Shown: positions 36,094 through 44,751, counted from the stretch's first letter. The stretch is 64,000 bases of DNA from Robiginitomaculum sp. (GCA_002733605.1 NVWK01000012.1:142506-206505); one strand, 5' to 3'. The notes: generated from the sequence alone by a model not told the origin. A program made the numbers and translations.

Positions 36094-36485
36094 TACGTTT
36101 CTAATAACCCCTCAATATTCTTCTCCCAGTTCTGGCCGTCAAAGGGTTTGAACTTTATCGTCTCGAACTGGCTTTGATCTACGCAACGCAAATTGACGCT
36201 GATGCCTTCGGGGTGGGAACGAGGGTGGTAGAAGGATTTGGTGCCGCAGGTTTGGCAGAAGAGGTGATTGGCGGTTTTGGTGCCGAACCGGTAGGAGGTT
36301 TGGGCGCTTTCGCCGGTGAAGAGGCGGAAGTCTTTGGCCTCGACGATCAGGTGCTGATAGCCGGTTTTGGCGCACATGGAACAATTGCAGTCGGTAATGG
36401 TGACCGTCGCAGGTGCGGCAACCTCAAACGTGACAGCGCCGCAATGACAAGCGCCCTTGTGCCATATTTTTGTCGTCTCACTCAT
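36093..36485 (-). CDS. GFA family zinc protein (CENP-V/glutathione-dependent formaldehyde-activating type)
   Basis: A 130-residue protein with three Cys pairs typical of the family: CHCG at about 13-16, CNCSMC near 34-39 and CQTCGTKS near 77-84. These bind zinc ions. The family includes S-hydroxymethylglutathione synthase-like enzymes, although several members lack that activity. It is the promoter-proximal gene of a two-gene unit with the SIR2-like gene and diverges from thiE. Confidence 0.88.
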   Translation of the reverse strand: MSETTKIWHKGACHCGAVTFEVAAPATVTITDCNCSMCAKTGYQHLIVEAKDFRLFTGESAQTSYRFGTKTANHLFCQTCGTKSFYHPRSHPEGISVNLRCVDQSQFETIKFKPFDGQNWEKNIEGLLET

Positions 36486-36538
36486 GATGGTTCCCTTTTC
36501 ACTCTTCCTCTGGGCCTTAAATTCGCTATAAGCCCAAT

Positions 36539-37267
36539 ATGAGCAAATCCAAGAAGAAATCTAACAAAAAATCAGGCAAAAAGAAATCGCAATCCGGTGC
36601 CCATACCCCTGCTCCGACCCCGTTTCAGCCCTGCCAGATTTATTTGCTGACACCACCACATATTCACGATGTAAATGCATTCGCACAAGAACTGGACGCC
36701 GTGTTGAACGCGGCCCCAATCGCCTGTTTACAAATTCGTTTAAAAGATACCCCAGAACAAGAGATCGTGGATATATCGGGCGTCCTCATCCCGATTTGTC
36801 ATGCCCACGGGACCATGGTGTTGATCAATGACGATCCGAAAATCGCGGCACAAACGGGGGCAGACGGGGTGCATTTGGGGCAATCGGACATGGACATAAA
36901 GTTAGCCAAAGAGGTGCTTTCCCCTGATGCAGTGATCGGCGTAACATGCCATAACTCACGCGAACTGGCGTTCAAGGCCTGTTCAGACGGGGCGGATTAT
37001 GTTGCGTTCGGGGCCTGTTTTGAAGGCACAACGAAACCGGACGCCGAACTGGCGGATTTGGAGATTTTTACATGGTGGCACGAAGCGATCGAAATACCTT
37101 GCGTCGCCATTGGCGGGGTCAGCCCCGACAATGCGCAGGCGGTCATCGCGGCGGGCGCGGATTTTATCGCGCTGTCATCGGGCGTTTGGGATCATGCGGA
37201 TGGCCCCGTAGAGGCCGTCACACGTTTGCACGCCTTATGTGCACAGCACTCGCCTTTACTGCCCTAA
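36539..37267 (+). CDS. thiE: Thiamine-phosphate synthase
   Basis: ThiE, 242 residues, joins HMP-PP and the thiazole phosphate to form thiamine phosphate. A 28-residue Lys/Ser-rich N-terminal tail precedes the TIM barrel. INDDPKIAAQTGADGVHLGQSD is the pyrophosphate and Mg site, IGVTCHNSRELAF and YVAFGACFEGTTK follow, and IPCVAIGGVSPDNA closes the barrel. Other thi genes are not in the window. The last 31 bases overlap the Sel1-repeat gene. Confidence 0.92.
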   Translation: MSKSKKKSNKKSGKKKSQSGAHTPAPTPFQPCQIYLLTPPHIHDVNAFAQELDAVLNAAPIACLQIRLKDTPEQEIVDISGVLIPICHAHGTMVLINDDPKIAAQTGADGVHLGQSDMDIKLAKEVLSPDAVIGVTCHNSRELAFKACSDGADYVAFGACFEGTTKPDAELADLEIFTWWHEAIEIPCVAIGGVSPDNAQAVIAAGADFIALSSGVWDHADGPVEAVTRLHALCAQHSPLLP

Positions 37268-38298
37268 ACACCCCCAACTTTACCCCCCTCGCCTTTGCCC
37301 AAATAGCATTATTCCCCCACGAGGAGACCGTAGCAGATGCGGGCTATGAGGCCGCGCTTAAAGCTTATCAGGACGGCGATCCTGCGAACGCACTTATTCA
37401 TGGCAAGCTGTCGGGAGGGGGCGGAAATGTAGATGCACAAGTGTTGGTCGGCTATTTATTGATGCGCGAAGGCACCGGCTTTATGGACAAGGACGAGGCG
37501 GCAATATGGTTCTTAAAAGCAGCCAAGCTCGGGCAGGTGGACGCAATGGTGGCACTGAGCGAGTTGGCGCTCAACGCCCACGGAGGGCTCTCGCCTACGG
37601 ACGCGGTGAAATGGCTGGAAATGGCATCTGCGAACGACCGCACAGATGCGATGCGCGCCTTGGCCGACATTTACATTCGCGGCAGAGGGATAACAAGAAA
37701 CAGAGCCGAGGGCCGGGGCTGGCTAGTCAAAGCGGCCAATTACGGAGACCCGCTTGCCGAGCGCAAATTGGGGGATTTAGACATCGGGGTCGACCCGAAG
37801 AAAGCTTTAATCTGGTATGAGAGAGCGGCAGACCACGGGGACGCCGAGGCCGCCTATAGCGCCGCCATCATGTACGCCGAAAACTTCGAGATACCCCCGA
37901 GTGCCTCCAAGGCGGCCAAGCTTCTGTCACAAGCCGCAGAGGCCGGCATTGCGGCGGCACAAGCTGATTACGGATTAATCGTCTATCAGGGCAATGGTGT
38001 GCCGCGTTCGGCAGAAAAGGCAGCGCAATGGTTTAAGCGGGCGGCCTATGGCGGCGACCCTGAAGGCCGCTTCCTTTATGCGTTCACTTTGGCCAAAGGC
38101 GACGGCGTGGAAAAATCGTTTGAAGACGCCTATTACTGGTTGCTGCTGGCCGAGCAAGACAGCGGCGAGACCGGCATTGACGACTATGACCGCTCACGCA
38201 CCGAGCTACAACAACGGCTCGAAGACAATGTTGATCCGGCAGTTTTAATGAAGGCGCGCAAACGGGCGACGTCGGACACATTGATGGGCACACCGTAA
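37237..38298 (+). CDS. Sel1-repeat (TPR-like) protein, probably exported
   Basis: A 353-residue protein. The ATG at 37237 begins MCTALAFTALNTPNFTPLAFA, a plausible signal peptide, and overlaps thiE by 31 bases. At least six Sel1-type repeats are visible (DEAAIWFLKAAKLGQVDAM, AEKAAQWFKRAAYGGDPEG and others of about 36 residues). Such repeats are protein-binding scaffolds, often in the periplasm. An upstream in-frame codon would put the start within thiE and is unlikely. Confidence 0.8.
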   Translation: MCTALAFTALNTPNFTPLAFAQIALFPHEETVADAGYEAALKAYQDGDPANALIHGKLSGGGGNVDAQVLVGYLLMREGTGFMDKDEAAIWFLKAAKLGQVDAMVALSELALNAHGGLSPTDAVKWLEMASANDRTDAMRALADIYIRGRGITRNRAEGRGWLVKAANYGDPLAERKLGDLDIGVDPKKALIWYERAADHGDAEAAYSAAIMYAENFEIPPSASKAAKLLSQAAEAGIAAAQADYGLIVYQGNGVPRSAEKAAQWFKRAAYGGDPEGRFLYAFTLAKGDGVEKSFEDAYYWLLLAEQDSGETGIDDYDRSRTELQQRLEDNVDPAVLMKARKRATSDTLMGTP

Positions 38299-38325
38299 TT
38301 TCGCATTTTGCGTATAAACGTAAAC

Positions 38326-38718
38326 CTAGGCCCGGTGCCCGAGTAAATATCTCGCCACATCTGCCACGTCAAATATCAACGAAACGGCGATCGTGCAAAA
38401 GAGTACTACCAGCCACTTCCCCGAAATGGTTTGGCGTACGTGCCAGTCTTGGCGGCGTTTCCAGAGATACACCATCAACGGCCCCCAAATCACCACATGC
38501 ACGATACCAAGAATTTTCTCGAAACCCCAATATTGATAGGCCAGCATCATCAAAGGCATGACGATTAGCATAGACAGCAAAACCCACCGCGCTTCTTTGC
38601 GTACAAATGAAAACGGAATGGACAGCATGAGCATCAACCCCAGAAAATTCACCCAATATTGCACCCAAAGCGGGCCTTTTGCGATCTCGGCCATGAACCC
38701 ATTCATTAAATCCAACAT
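38326..38718 (-). CDS. Hypothetical four-helix membrane protein
   Basis: A 130-residue protein with about four hydrophobic helices (17-35, 42-60, 67-84 and 103-122). The helix order and WGFEKILGIVHVVIWGPLMVYLW recall small alphaproteobacterial membrane proteins of unknown role. It starts nine bases after the AhpD-like stop, so cotranscription is likely. No catalytic motif seen. Confidence 0.65.
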   Translation of the reverse strand: MLDLMNGFMAEIAKGPLWVQYWVNFLGLMLMLSIPFSFVRKEARWVLLSMLIVMPLMMLAYQYWGFEKILGIVHVVIWGPLMVYLWKRRQDWHVRQTISGKWLVVLFCTIAVSLIFDVADVARYLLGHRA

Positions 38719-38727
38719 ATAGTCCTC

Positions 38728-39288
38728 CTACTCAATTATACCCAGTTCACGGCCATAATCCATATATTTACGAGTCCGGCGCGCGACAAATTCATCTTGC
38801 GTAGGCGGGGACGCGGCATAGTCAAAGCTTACGCCTGTGCCCTCGATGATCCGGTTCATGAAATTGAACAATGCACAGACTTGCACGGCAATATAGAGCG
38901 CGTCTTCGCCCCAACCGGCGTCATAAACCGCCTGTGCATCTTCTGGGCCCAGTTTGCTGGGCAAAATCGCCAGTTTTTTTACGTAACGCAGGAGCGGTTT
39001 CATGGCGGGCTCAACAGGGGCGCTGTCCAAATCCTCCATCATGGCGTCAATCACGCTTTCCTCAATGCCGAATGCGCGTGCGTATATTTTATGGGCCCCA
39101 AAACAAAATGTGCAGGCGTTTAATCCCGACACATAAGTCGCGAGCAGTTCACGCTGGGAAATGCTGAGCGGGCCATCCGTGCGTAAAAGCGCGTCATGGT
39201 ATTCCAGTAAGGGTCTGACTTGTTCTGGAAATGCCTGAAATACTGCTCCTAAATGCGGGTTTTCCCCTAAGCTTGGAAACAATGACAT
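38728..39288 (-). CDS. Peroxidase-related AhpD-like/carboxymuconolactone decarboxylase family protein
   Basis: A 186-residue AhpD-fold protein. The redox-like segment LNACTFCFGAHKIYA (CxxC with the following His) near residues 56-70 matches uncharacterised peroxidase-related enzymes. The TFCFGAH block, LRYVKKLAILPSKLGPEDAQ and FNFMNRIIEGTGV are family features. It may reduce peroxides using a thiol partner; this is inferred. A membrane protein follows on the same strand. Confidence 0.82.
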   Translation of the reverse strand: MSLFPSLGENPHLGAVFQAFPEQVRPLLEYHDALLRTDGPLSISQRELLATYVSGLNACTFCFGAHKIYARAFGIEESVIDAMMEDLDSAPVEPAMKPLLRYVKKLAILPSKLGPEDAQAVYDAGWGEDALYIAVQVCALFNFMNRIIEGTGVSFDYAASPPTQDEFVARRTRKYMDYGRELGIIE

Positions 39289-39480
39289 ATCTACCCCTAT
39301 TTGTTTTTATCGTGTGGCGTGTTTTTTAGACTATGCCCGAGACTATGCCAATGCCCCGGTTTTTTCTAATCACATTTGTGTGGGTAGGCCCGTATTGTAA
39401 AATGCAGTTGCTCCTTGTGTCGCTTCTTGTTAAGAGCGCGGCACACTTCGTTATTTGACAGATTGAACACAGGAAACGCC

Positions 39481-40044
39481 ATGAAAATCAACGGCAATGA
39501 AATCCGTATTGGGAATATCATCCAGCATCAGAACGGCCTTTGGGTTGCGGTGCGTACCAATGCGGTTAAACCGGGTAAAGGCGGCGCGTTTAATCAGGTC
39601 GAACTTAAAAATCTGATTGACGGACGTAAGCTTAATGAGCGTTTTCGGGCCTCTGAAACGGTTGAAAAGGTTCGTTTAGATCAAAAACCACATACCTATC
39701 TGTACGCAGAAGGCGATATGTTGGTGTTTATGAATTCTGAAAACTATGAGCAGATCAATCTGGAAGCCAGTTTTATCGGTGATAAAGCCGCGTTTCTCAC
39801 CGACGGTATGGAGGTTCAACTTGAGTTCCATGAAGAGCGGGCGATCTCTGTCTCTATTCCTGAACAGGTTGTTCTCGAAATTACGGAAACCGAACCTGTT
39901 GTCAAAGGTCAAACTGCTGCCAATTCCTACAAACCCGCGATTTTGGAAAATGGTGTGCGCACCTCTGTGCCCCCCTTTGTCAATGTGGGTGAACGTATCC
40001 TTGTTATGACCGAAGACGGGTCTTATGTGAAGAGAGCTGATTAA
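39481..40044 (+). CDS. efp: Elongation factor P
   Basis: EF-P, 187 residues, relieves ribosome stalling at polyproline. The start [12 protein letters not shown] at 39481 gives the canonical length. [16 protein letters not shown] holds the conserved loop with Lys33, the site modified by EpmA or other enzymes in some bacteria. Three domains are complete, with the [16 protein letters not shown] region and the end VKRAD. Its TAA overlaps the suhB ATG (TAATG), so the two are coupled. Confidence 0.97.
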   Translation: MKINGNEIRIGNIIQHQNGLWVAVRTNAVKPGKGGAFNQVELKNLIDGRKLNERFRASETVEKVRLDQKPHTYLYAEGDMLVFMNSENYEQINLEASFIGDKAAFLTDGMEVQLEFHEERAISVSIPEQVVLEITETEPVVKGQTAANSYKPAILENGVRTSVPPFVNVGERILVMTEDGSYVKRAD

Positions 40045-40847
40045 TGCCAAATGCATCCCCCCTCGTATCCGTCATGATGGCGGCAGCGCGCAAAGGCGCG
40101 CGCGTCCTTGCCCGTGATTTCGGCGAAGTTGAAAACCTGCAAGTGTCGCGCAAAGGCCCTGCAGATTTCGTGACCGCATCGGACAGAATGGCCGAAGAAA
40201 AAATCTTTGAAAGCCTACGCCATGACCGTCCGGGCTATGGCTATTTGATGGAAGAGCGCGGCGAAGTTGGTGGCTCTGACAAAACCCACAGATTTATCAT
40301 TGATCCGCTTGACGGCACATTGAACTTTATGCACGGCAACCCGCATTTTGCGATCTCGATTGGCGTTGAGCGCGAGGGCGTACTGCATGCAGGGGTGATT
40401 TATGATCTGATGCGCGATGAAATGTTTTTTGCCGAAACCGGACACGGCGCGTTTTTACTGGATCCGCGCGGCGTCGAAAAACGCCTGCGCGTGCCCAATC
40501 GTTCCGTATTTGGTGAATGCGTTATTGCCACAGGCTCCCCATGGTTGGGCAAGCCGGGGCATGCGACCTTCCTCAAAGAATTACATAAGGTCATGGCCAG
40601 AGCCGCCGGTATTCGCCGTAACGGCTCTGCTGCGCTTGATTTGGCGTGGCTGGCGGCGGGTCGGCATGACGGGTTCTGGGAACGGGGCTTGAAGTCTTGG
40701 GATATTGCGGCCGGAATTGTCATCGCCCGTGAAGCCGGTGCCCTTGTGCAAGAGCTTGACACAGGGGATGATAATCCGCTTGAAAGCGGCAATATAGTGT
40801 GTGCTGGTAAGGCATTGTTGCCGGAATTGCTCGAACACCTTACCTAG
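40044..40847 (+). CDS. suhB: Inositol monophosphatase family protein (SuhB-like)
   Basis: A 267-residue phosphatase. Metal motifs are complete: EERGEVGG, then IIDPLDGTLNFMHGNPHFAIS, and WDIAAGIVIAREAGALV with the last acid. E. coli SuhB hydrolyses inositol phosphates and also works in the NusB-rRNA antitermination complex. The IMPase family has other substrates, so the symbol is by similarity. Translationally coupled to efp. Confidence 0.88.
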   Translation: MPNASPLVSVMMAAARKGARVLARDFGEVENLQVSRKGPADFVTASDRMAEEKIFESLRHDRPGYGYLMEERGEVGGSDKTHRFIIDPLDGTLNFMHGNPHFAISIGVEREGVLHAGVIYDLMRDEMFFAETGHGAFLLDPRGVEKRLRVPNRSVFGECVIATGSPWLGKPGHATFLKELHKVMARAAGIRRNGSAALDLAWLAAGRHDGFWERGLKSWDIAAGIVIAREAGALVQELDTGDDNPLESGNIVCAGKALLPELLEHLT

Positions 40848-40853
40848 TCATCA

Positions 40854-40885
40854 AATTACGGTTTAACCGAATTACGGTTTAGCCG
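40854..40885. repeat. 16-base tandem repeat at convergent gene ends
   Basis: AATTACGGTTTAACCG and AATTACGGTTTAGCCG stand head-to-tail with one mismatch; the second copy contains the stop of the minus-strand TPR gene. Confidence 0.6.
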
Positions 40886-41361
40886 AAAATTTGTGCGTTA
40901 TGTGTGATTGCAGGCGCATCAGAGGCTAATTTCTGTGCGGATGCAAAGTCGGCTGCGGCTTGCTCTTTATCACCGGAAAGCCAGTTTACAACGGCGCGGT
41001 TCGAGAAAGCCTGCCAGTTTTGCGGCGCAATCTTCAGAGCCGAATCGCAAGCTTCGCGGGCATCGTCATAGGCACCCTGTGCACCAAGGCCGGCACAAAG
41101 ATTGCTATAGGCGACGGTCTTACGGGATTTTTTCAAACCTTCTTTAAGCGCGCGTTTGCTAAATACAACTGATTTGGCAAAGTTACCTTGTTCGAAAGCG
41201 CTCGCACCTGAACGGATAGAACGGGTCGCATTGGACTGTACGCTGAACTGTGGCGTGGCTTCTGCCATATCAGCAGCAAAGGCCATGCCGGTAAATGTAG
41301 CGGTTAAAGCCGTAAAAGCGGCAATTTTAAGTAAGTTTTGTAGGGGGGGTAACGCGTTCAT
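40879..41361 (-). CDS. TPR-repeat secreted protein, hypothetical
   Basis: A 160-residue protein starting at 41361 with AGGAG upstream. A signal peptide ends at AFA (near 30). Two to three TPR-like helices follow (AFEQGNFAKSVVFSKRAL, AYSNLCAGLGAQGAYDDA, WQAFSNRAVVNWLSGDKE). The two Cys in SNLCAG and DACDSAL are 15-20 residues apart. A periplasmic protein-binding role is inferred. Divergent from the LysR gene. Confidence 0.72.
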   Translation of the reverse strand: MNALPPLQNLLKIAAFTALTATFTGMAFAADMAEATPQFSVQSNATRSIRSGASAFEQGNFAKSVVFSKRALKEGLKKSRKTVAYSNLCAGLGAQGAYDDAREACDSALKIAPQNWQAFSNRAVVNWLSGDKEQAAADFASAQKLASDAPAITHNAQIFG

Positions 41362-41451
41362 TGTCTTCTCCTGTGTTGAACACACTCTACATGGTGCTGT
41401 TCAAAAAAGAATGCAATTGACATTTATTGTAGGAATGATATTCATTTTTGC

Positions 41452-42462
41452 ATGAACAATTGGTCAGATTATCCTATTTTCCTTGCTGTCGCCGAAACCG
41501 GAAGCTTAACAGCGGCCGGCGAACAATTGGGCATTAGCCAGCCCACTGTCGGGCGCCGTATAAAAACACTTGAGACCCAATTTGGTGCACCTTTGCTGAC
41601 CAAAGAAGACGGGCGGCTGGCCCCGACGGAATTTGGCCACCTGGTACTGGATCATATAAAACGCATGGGCGTGGAAGCCGATGCGATTACGCGTTCCTCG
41701 GCCACACTTGAAGATTCACTCGCAGGCCCGATACTGATCGCAGCTTCGGAAGGCATTGGCGATTGGTGGTTGCCCTCGGTTATGCAGGAGTTTCGTCAAC
41801 ACCACCCAGATGTGGTTATTGATATCAATGTGGATTTCCGGGCCGCCAATTTAGCCCAACGCGAAGCCGATATTGCGCTACGCTGGATGGGTCCGGGCAC
41901 ACAAAACAGTCTGATTGGGCGTAAGGTGACCACGTGTGGATTCGGGTTATTTGCCTCTAAATCCTATGTGCAAAAACGTGGCCTGCCCACAAGTCCTGAA
42001 GACCTTCTCAATCATGACGTGGTACGCATGATGATTGGTAAAGAACATCTCTGGCCACTTAATAGCGATGGGGACCCTATCCCCGCCCCGTCTCCCACAT
42101 TCCAAAGTAACAACCTGTTGGCCCACAATCATGCCATTCAGGCGGGGTACGGTATTGGTATGTTGGCCTATCCGGGTACGACCGAGGAACAAGACCTTGT
42201 GCGCATATTGCCAGAATTGGAACGGGTTGAAGATTTATGGGTTGTCGCCCATGAAGATCTTAGGAAAAGTGCGCGTGTACGCACGGCTTTTGACTTTCTG
42301 ATCGATGCGCTACAAAAAGATCATGCCCATTTCCGGTCTGGAGCCCCTTCGGTGTTCGTACATATGCATAGCCCGCAGATCGAGAGCTGGAAATCCACCG
42401 TGGCCAAATCCGAGGTTGGGCCCGAACTTGAGCCAAAAAAACTTCATACATCCGTAGCTTGA
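41452..42462 (+). CDS. LysR family transcriptional regulator
   Basis: A 336-residue LysR-type regulator. The N-terminal winged helix-turn-helix is FLAVAETGSLTAAGEQLGISQPTVGRRIKTLE, followed by an effector-binding periplasmic-binding-protein-like domain (GPILIAASEGIGDWW, LVRILPEL). The tail after about residue 290 is longer than usual. No clear Shine-Dalgarno is visible. Target could be the divergent TPR gene; inducer unknown. Its stop overlaps the -35 of the rpmE promoter. Confidence 0.88.
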   Translation: MNNWSDYPIFLAVAETGSLTAAGEQLGISQPTVGRRIKTLETQFGAPLLTKEDGRLAPTEFGHLVLDHIKRMGVEADAITRSSATLEDSLAGPILIAASEGIGDWWLPSVMQEFRQHHPDVVIDINVDFRAANLAQREADIALRWMGPGTQNSLIGRKVTTCGFGLFASKSYVQKRGLPTSPEDLLNHDVVRMMIGKEHLWPLNSDGDPIPAPSPTFQSNNLLAHNHAIQAGYGIGMLAYPGTTEEQDLVRILPELERVEDLWVVAHEDLRKSARVRTAFDFLIDALQKDHAHFRSGAPSVFVHMHSPQIESWKSTVAKSEVGPELEPKKLHTSVA

Positions 42463-42487
42463 TTTTAAAAATTGCCTAGGCTATACA
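42459..42487 (+). promoter_or_regulatory. Predicted sigma-70 promoter of rpmE
   Basis: TTGATT (42459-42464), a 17-base spacer, then TATACA (42482-42487), 58 bases before the rpmE ATG. Close to the housekeeping consensus. Confidence 0.5.
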
Positions 42488-42545
42488 GCCCGTCTCTGCG
42501 GGGGACCTCTAACGCTTTAACCCGTGGCAAACACAGGAAAAACCA

Positions 42546-42764
42546 ATGAAAAAAGACATTCACCCAGATTATCACATGATCAAAGTTGTGATGACAAACG
42601 GCACAGAATACCAAACCCGTTCTACATACGGCAAAGAAGGCGATACGCTGACTTTGGATATTGATGCAAGTTCCCATCCGGCATGGACAGGCGGCGGCGC
42701 GAAACTTATGGATCGCGGCGGTCGTATTTCACGCTTCGAGAACAAATTCAAAGGCTTTGTATAA
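42546..42764 (+). CDS. rpmE: 50S ribosomal protein L31
   Basis: bL31 of 72 residues, [20 protein letters not shown], the alphaproteobacterial form. It has no cysteine, so it is the zinc-independent type. A strong terminator follows 31 bases after the stop. Confidence 0.96.
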   Translation: MKKDIHPDYHMIKVVMTNGTEYQTRSTYGKEGDTLTLDIDASSHPAWTGGGAKLMDRGGRISRFENKFKGFV

Positions 42765-42795
42765 GCTTTTCGGGTTCGCCCTCATATTGAACAAG

Positions 42796-42833
42796 AAAAA
42801 CCCGGTTTGGAGAAACTCCAAACCGGGTTTTTT
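42796..42833 (+). terminator. Terminator after rpmE
   Basis: AAACCCGGTTTGGAG and CTCCAAACCGGGTTT form a perfect 15-base stem with an AAA loop and T tract, about 30 bases after rpmE. Confidence 0.95.
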
Positions 42834-42883
42834 CATGGGGTTTAACTTTTATAATACCCTTTGTACGCTTTACCCTTCGCACC

Positions 42884-43441
42884 CTACCCTTGGGCACGGG
42901 CGAATGCGACTTCAAGCCGGTTAATCTGATCGGCAACCGTGTTGCCGGCTTGCGCAGCGATTGAGCCATAAAGGCTCCGGTCAAGGCGGGAAATGCGCTC
43001 ATAAAGAGCCTCTGATCGCGCAAGAAGATCAAGCAATATAGACGGCAAGCTTTTCGCATACTGGTTGAGCGGTTTATTTTCGCCATCATCCGCAGGCTCA
43101 TACACAAGGCGGTATTTCTCTGCGCGGGCTTCTGCACTGGTCATTTCACCCTCTTTTAAAGCCCGTTGTACAAGTAACCATGAGGCCACCTGCATCAAAC
43201 GTGTCGTCAAGCGCATGCTCTGGCTTGCGTAGACAAGGGCATCATTTCTTTGCAATTGCTTACTATCCTGCCGGCCCGGGCCGTCCAGATAGGCCGCGGT
43301 TTCCTCAACCATACTCATGCCTTCACGAAATGTTTTTCCAAACAATTCCGATGCTGTAAACTCTAGCAACCGGGCTTCGGCTTGTGGGCCGAGCGTATCG
43401 ATTGTGATTTGCGGAAAAGCGCGCTCTATAATATCCGTCAT
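42884..43441 (-). CDS. rcdA: RcdA, regulator of CtrA degradation (DUF1465)
   Basis: A 185-residue DUF1465 protein. FTASELFGKTFREGMSMVEETAAYLDGPGR and MRLTTRLMQVASWLLVQRALKEGEMT match the three-helix RcdA core. In Caulobacter RcdA is a ClpXP adaptor, working with CpdR and PopA, that promotes degradation of the cell-cycle master regulator CtrA. The following DUF1192 gene and the upstream trcR are other conserved alphaproteobacterial cell-cycle or division-related genes. The start codon at 43441 fits the family length. Confidence 0.88.
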   Translation of the reverse strand: MTDIIERAFPQITIDTLGPQAEARLLEFTASELFGKTFREGMSMVEETAAYLDGPGRQDSKQLQRNDALVYASQSMRLTTRLMQVASWLLVQRALKEGEMTSAEARAEKYRLVYEPADDGENKPLNQYAKSLPSILLDLLARSEALYERISRLDRSLYGSIAAQAGNTVADQINRLEVAFARAQG

Positions 43442-43543
43442 CCCTAAACTCCATCTCGGTTGTGGGTTTCAACCTTATATCTGTGTCTCATATTAGCTTC
43501 ATTACGGGTCGCATTGCAAACACCACGCCAACTGCGTCCGTTT

Positions 43544-43732
43544 TCAAGAATTATTAAAAAAATTCTCGGCTACGGTTAATTCTTCGTTCTTTTTGTGAAG
43601 GGCTATAGAGATGCGCTCGATCTCTGCGTTTAGGATATTTGTACGTTCTTGGAGTTGGTCGATAGAAATGCCGTACAAGTCTTCTCCCACAAGGAATGTT
43701 GTCCCTGCAGCTCTCAGCTCCTGCTCATCCAT
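43544..43732 (-). CDS. DUF1192 family protein
   Basis: A 62-residue protein with the DUF1192 pattern GEDLYGISIDQLQERTNILNAEIERI, a short coiled coil. The start at 43732 is preferred over the long ORF because the usual length is about 60 residues, and GGGGG lies upstream. Found next to rcdA in many alphaproteobacteria; function unknown. Confidence 0.7.
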   Translation of the reverse strand: MDEQELRAAGTTFLVGEDLYGISIDQLQERTNILNAEIERISIALHKKNEELTVAENFFNNS

Positions 43733-43909
43733 AGCCACGCCCCCTAATGTCAGCTTTTTTAGTGCCTCTTGCACCTTGGCATTAGATATAGGCCTTGCAA
43801 CGGTTTGCCAAGAAATTAAGCAAGCCCCTTGCCAAAACAATCAAAAAGGCTTAATGGGTAGTTAATTAGTAGTTTTGATCGCACAAACTGGCACAAAACC
43901 TCTAAACCC

Positions 43910-43932
43910 ACCCCGCCGAGCGGGGTTTTTTC
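43910..43932 (+). terminator. Orphan rho-independent terminator upstream of trcR
   Basis: ACCCCGC and GCGGGGT (loop CGA) followed by six T residues. The nearest plus-strand gene upstream is rpmE, which has its own terminator, so this hairpin ends an unannotated transcript or acts as an attenuator in the trcR leader. Confidence 0.75.
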
Positions 43933-43987
43933 ATGCCTGTTCCTCAACCGGGTTCAGACCAGATCAGGCAGTTTGATGGAGAGCGTA

Positions 43988-44665
43988 ATGAGTAAAATTT
44001 TAATGCCGAAAGCCACGGCCGTCTGGTTAATTGACAATACCGCGCTGACATTCGAGCAAATTTCAACATTTTGCGACTTACACATTCTGGAAGTTAACGG
44101 CATTGCCGACGGGGATGTTGCCACCGGTATTCGCGGAGCCGACCCGATTGCCAATGGTCAGGTAACCCGCCCGGAGATCGAAAAAGCCGAAAAAGACGCA
44201 GCCTATACTATGGCGGCTATCAGCTTCAATCATAATCCAATTCCAAACTCGACCAAGAAAAAACGGCGTGGACCACGCTATACACCCCTGTCCCGCCGGC
44301 AGGATCGTCCTGACGCGATTGCATGGATTGTGCGCAACCATCCGGAAATTTCCGATGCGCAAATCTCCAAATTGATCGGCACAACCAAACCAACAATTGG
44401 CTCTATTCGCGACCGCACACACTGGAAGTCTGCGACCATTACACCGACCGATCCGGTTTCACTTGGTCTGTGTTCACAAATGGACCTCGATAGTGTTGTG
44501 AAAATTGCGGCGGAAAAAGAAGCCAAGAAACAGGCTAAACTGGCCCCTACCGATGACGGCGTGAGCTTGCAACCGGTTAAAGCCGAGGCTGTAAATGTAG
44601 AGCCAGCGTCAACAGCGCCAAAAACAGAGCACACGCTGGAAAGCCTGTTTAAACCTTCTACATAA
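43988..44665 (+). CDS. trcR: TrcR-type transcriptional cell-cycle regulator (DUF1013)
   Basis: A 225-residue DUF1013 protein; ATG at 43988 follows GGAGAGCG. LMPKATAVWLIDNTALTFEQISTFC is the near-invariant N-terminus, and IADGDVATGIRG and RPDAIAWIVRNHPEISDAQISKLIGTT contain the helix-turn-helix-like part. TrcR has been described as a conserved alphaproteobacterial transcription factor associated with RNA polymerase and sigma-70. The C-terminal 50 residues are variable. Ends at a hairpin. Confidence 0.88.
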   Translation: MSKILMPKATAVWLIDNTALTFEQISTFCDLHILEVNGIADGDVATGIRGADPIANGQVTRPEIEKAEKDAAYTMAAISFNHNPIPNSTKKKRRGPRYTPLSRRQDRPDAIAWIVRNHPEISDAQISKLIGTTKPTIGSIRDRTHWKSATITPTDPVSLGLCSQMDLDSVVKIAAEKEAKKQAKLAPTDDGVSLQPVKAEAVNVEPASTAPKTEHTLESLFKPST

Positions 44666-44698
44666 ACTCAGCCTACATAAATTCAGGGTATTTAATCG

Positions 44699-44735
44699 CC
44701 AACATCTGCACTTGATATGCAGATGTTGGTAAAAA
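44699..44735. terminator. Hairpin terminator between trcR and SDR gene
   Basis: CCAACATCTGCA and TGCAGATGTTGG form a perfect 12-base stem with a 7-base loop; the A tract after it is short, so terminator on the minus side is likelier. Convergent gene ends flank it. Confidence 0.65.
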
Positions 44736-44751
44736 CGTTTTGCGGCCCAGA

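Noticed and set aside
43733..43987. Possible tRNA or 6S-like RNA in the gap before trcR
   Set aside because: No cloverleaf, TPsiC-like GTTCRANTC or 6S bubble structure could be seen; only the terminator is supported.
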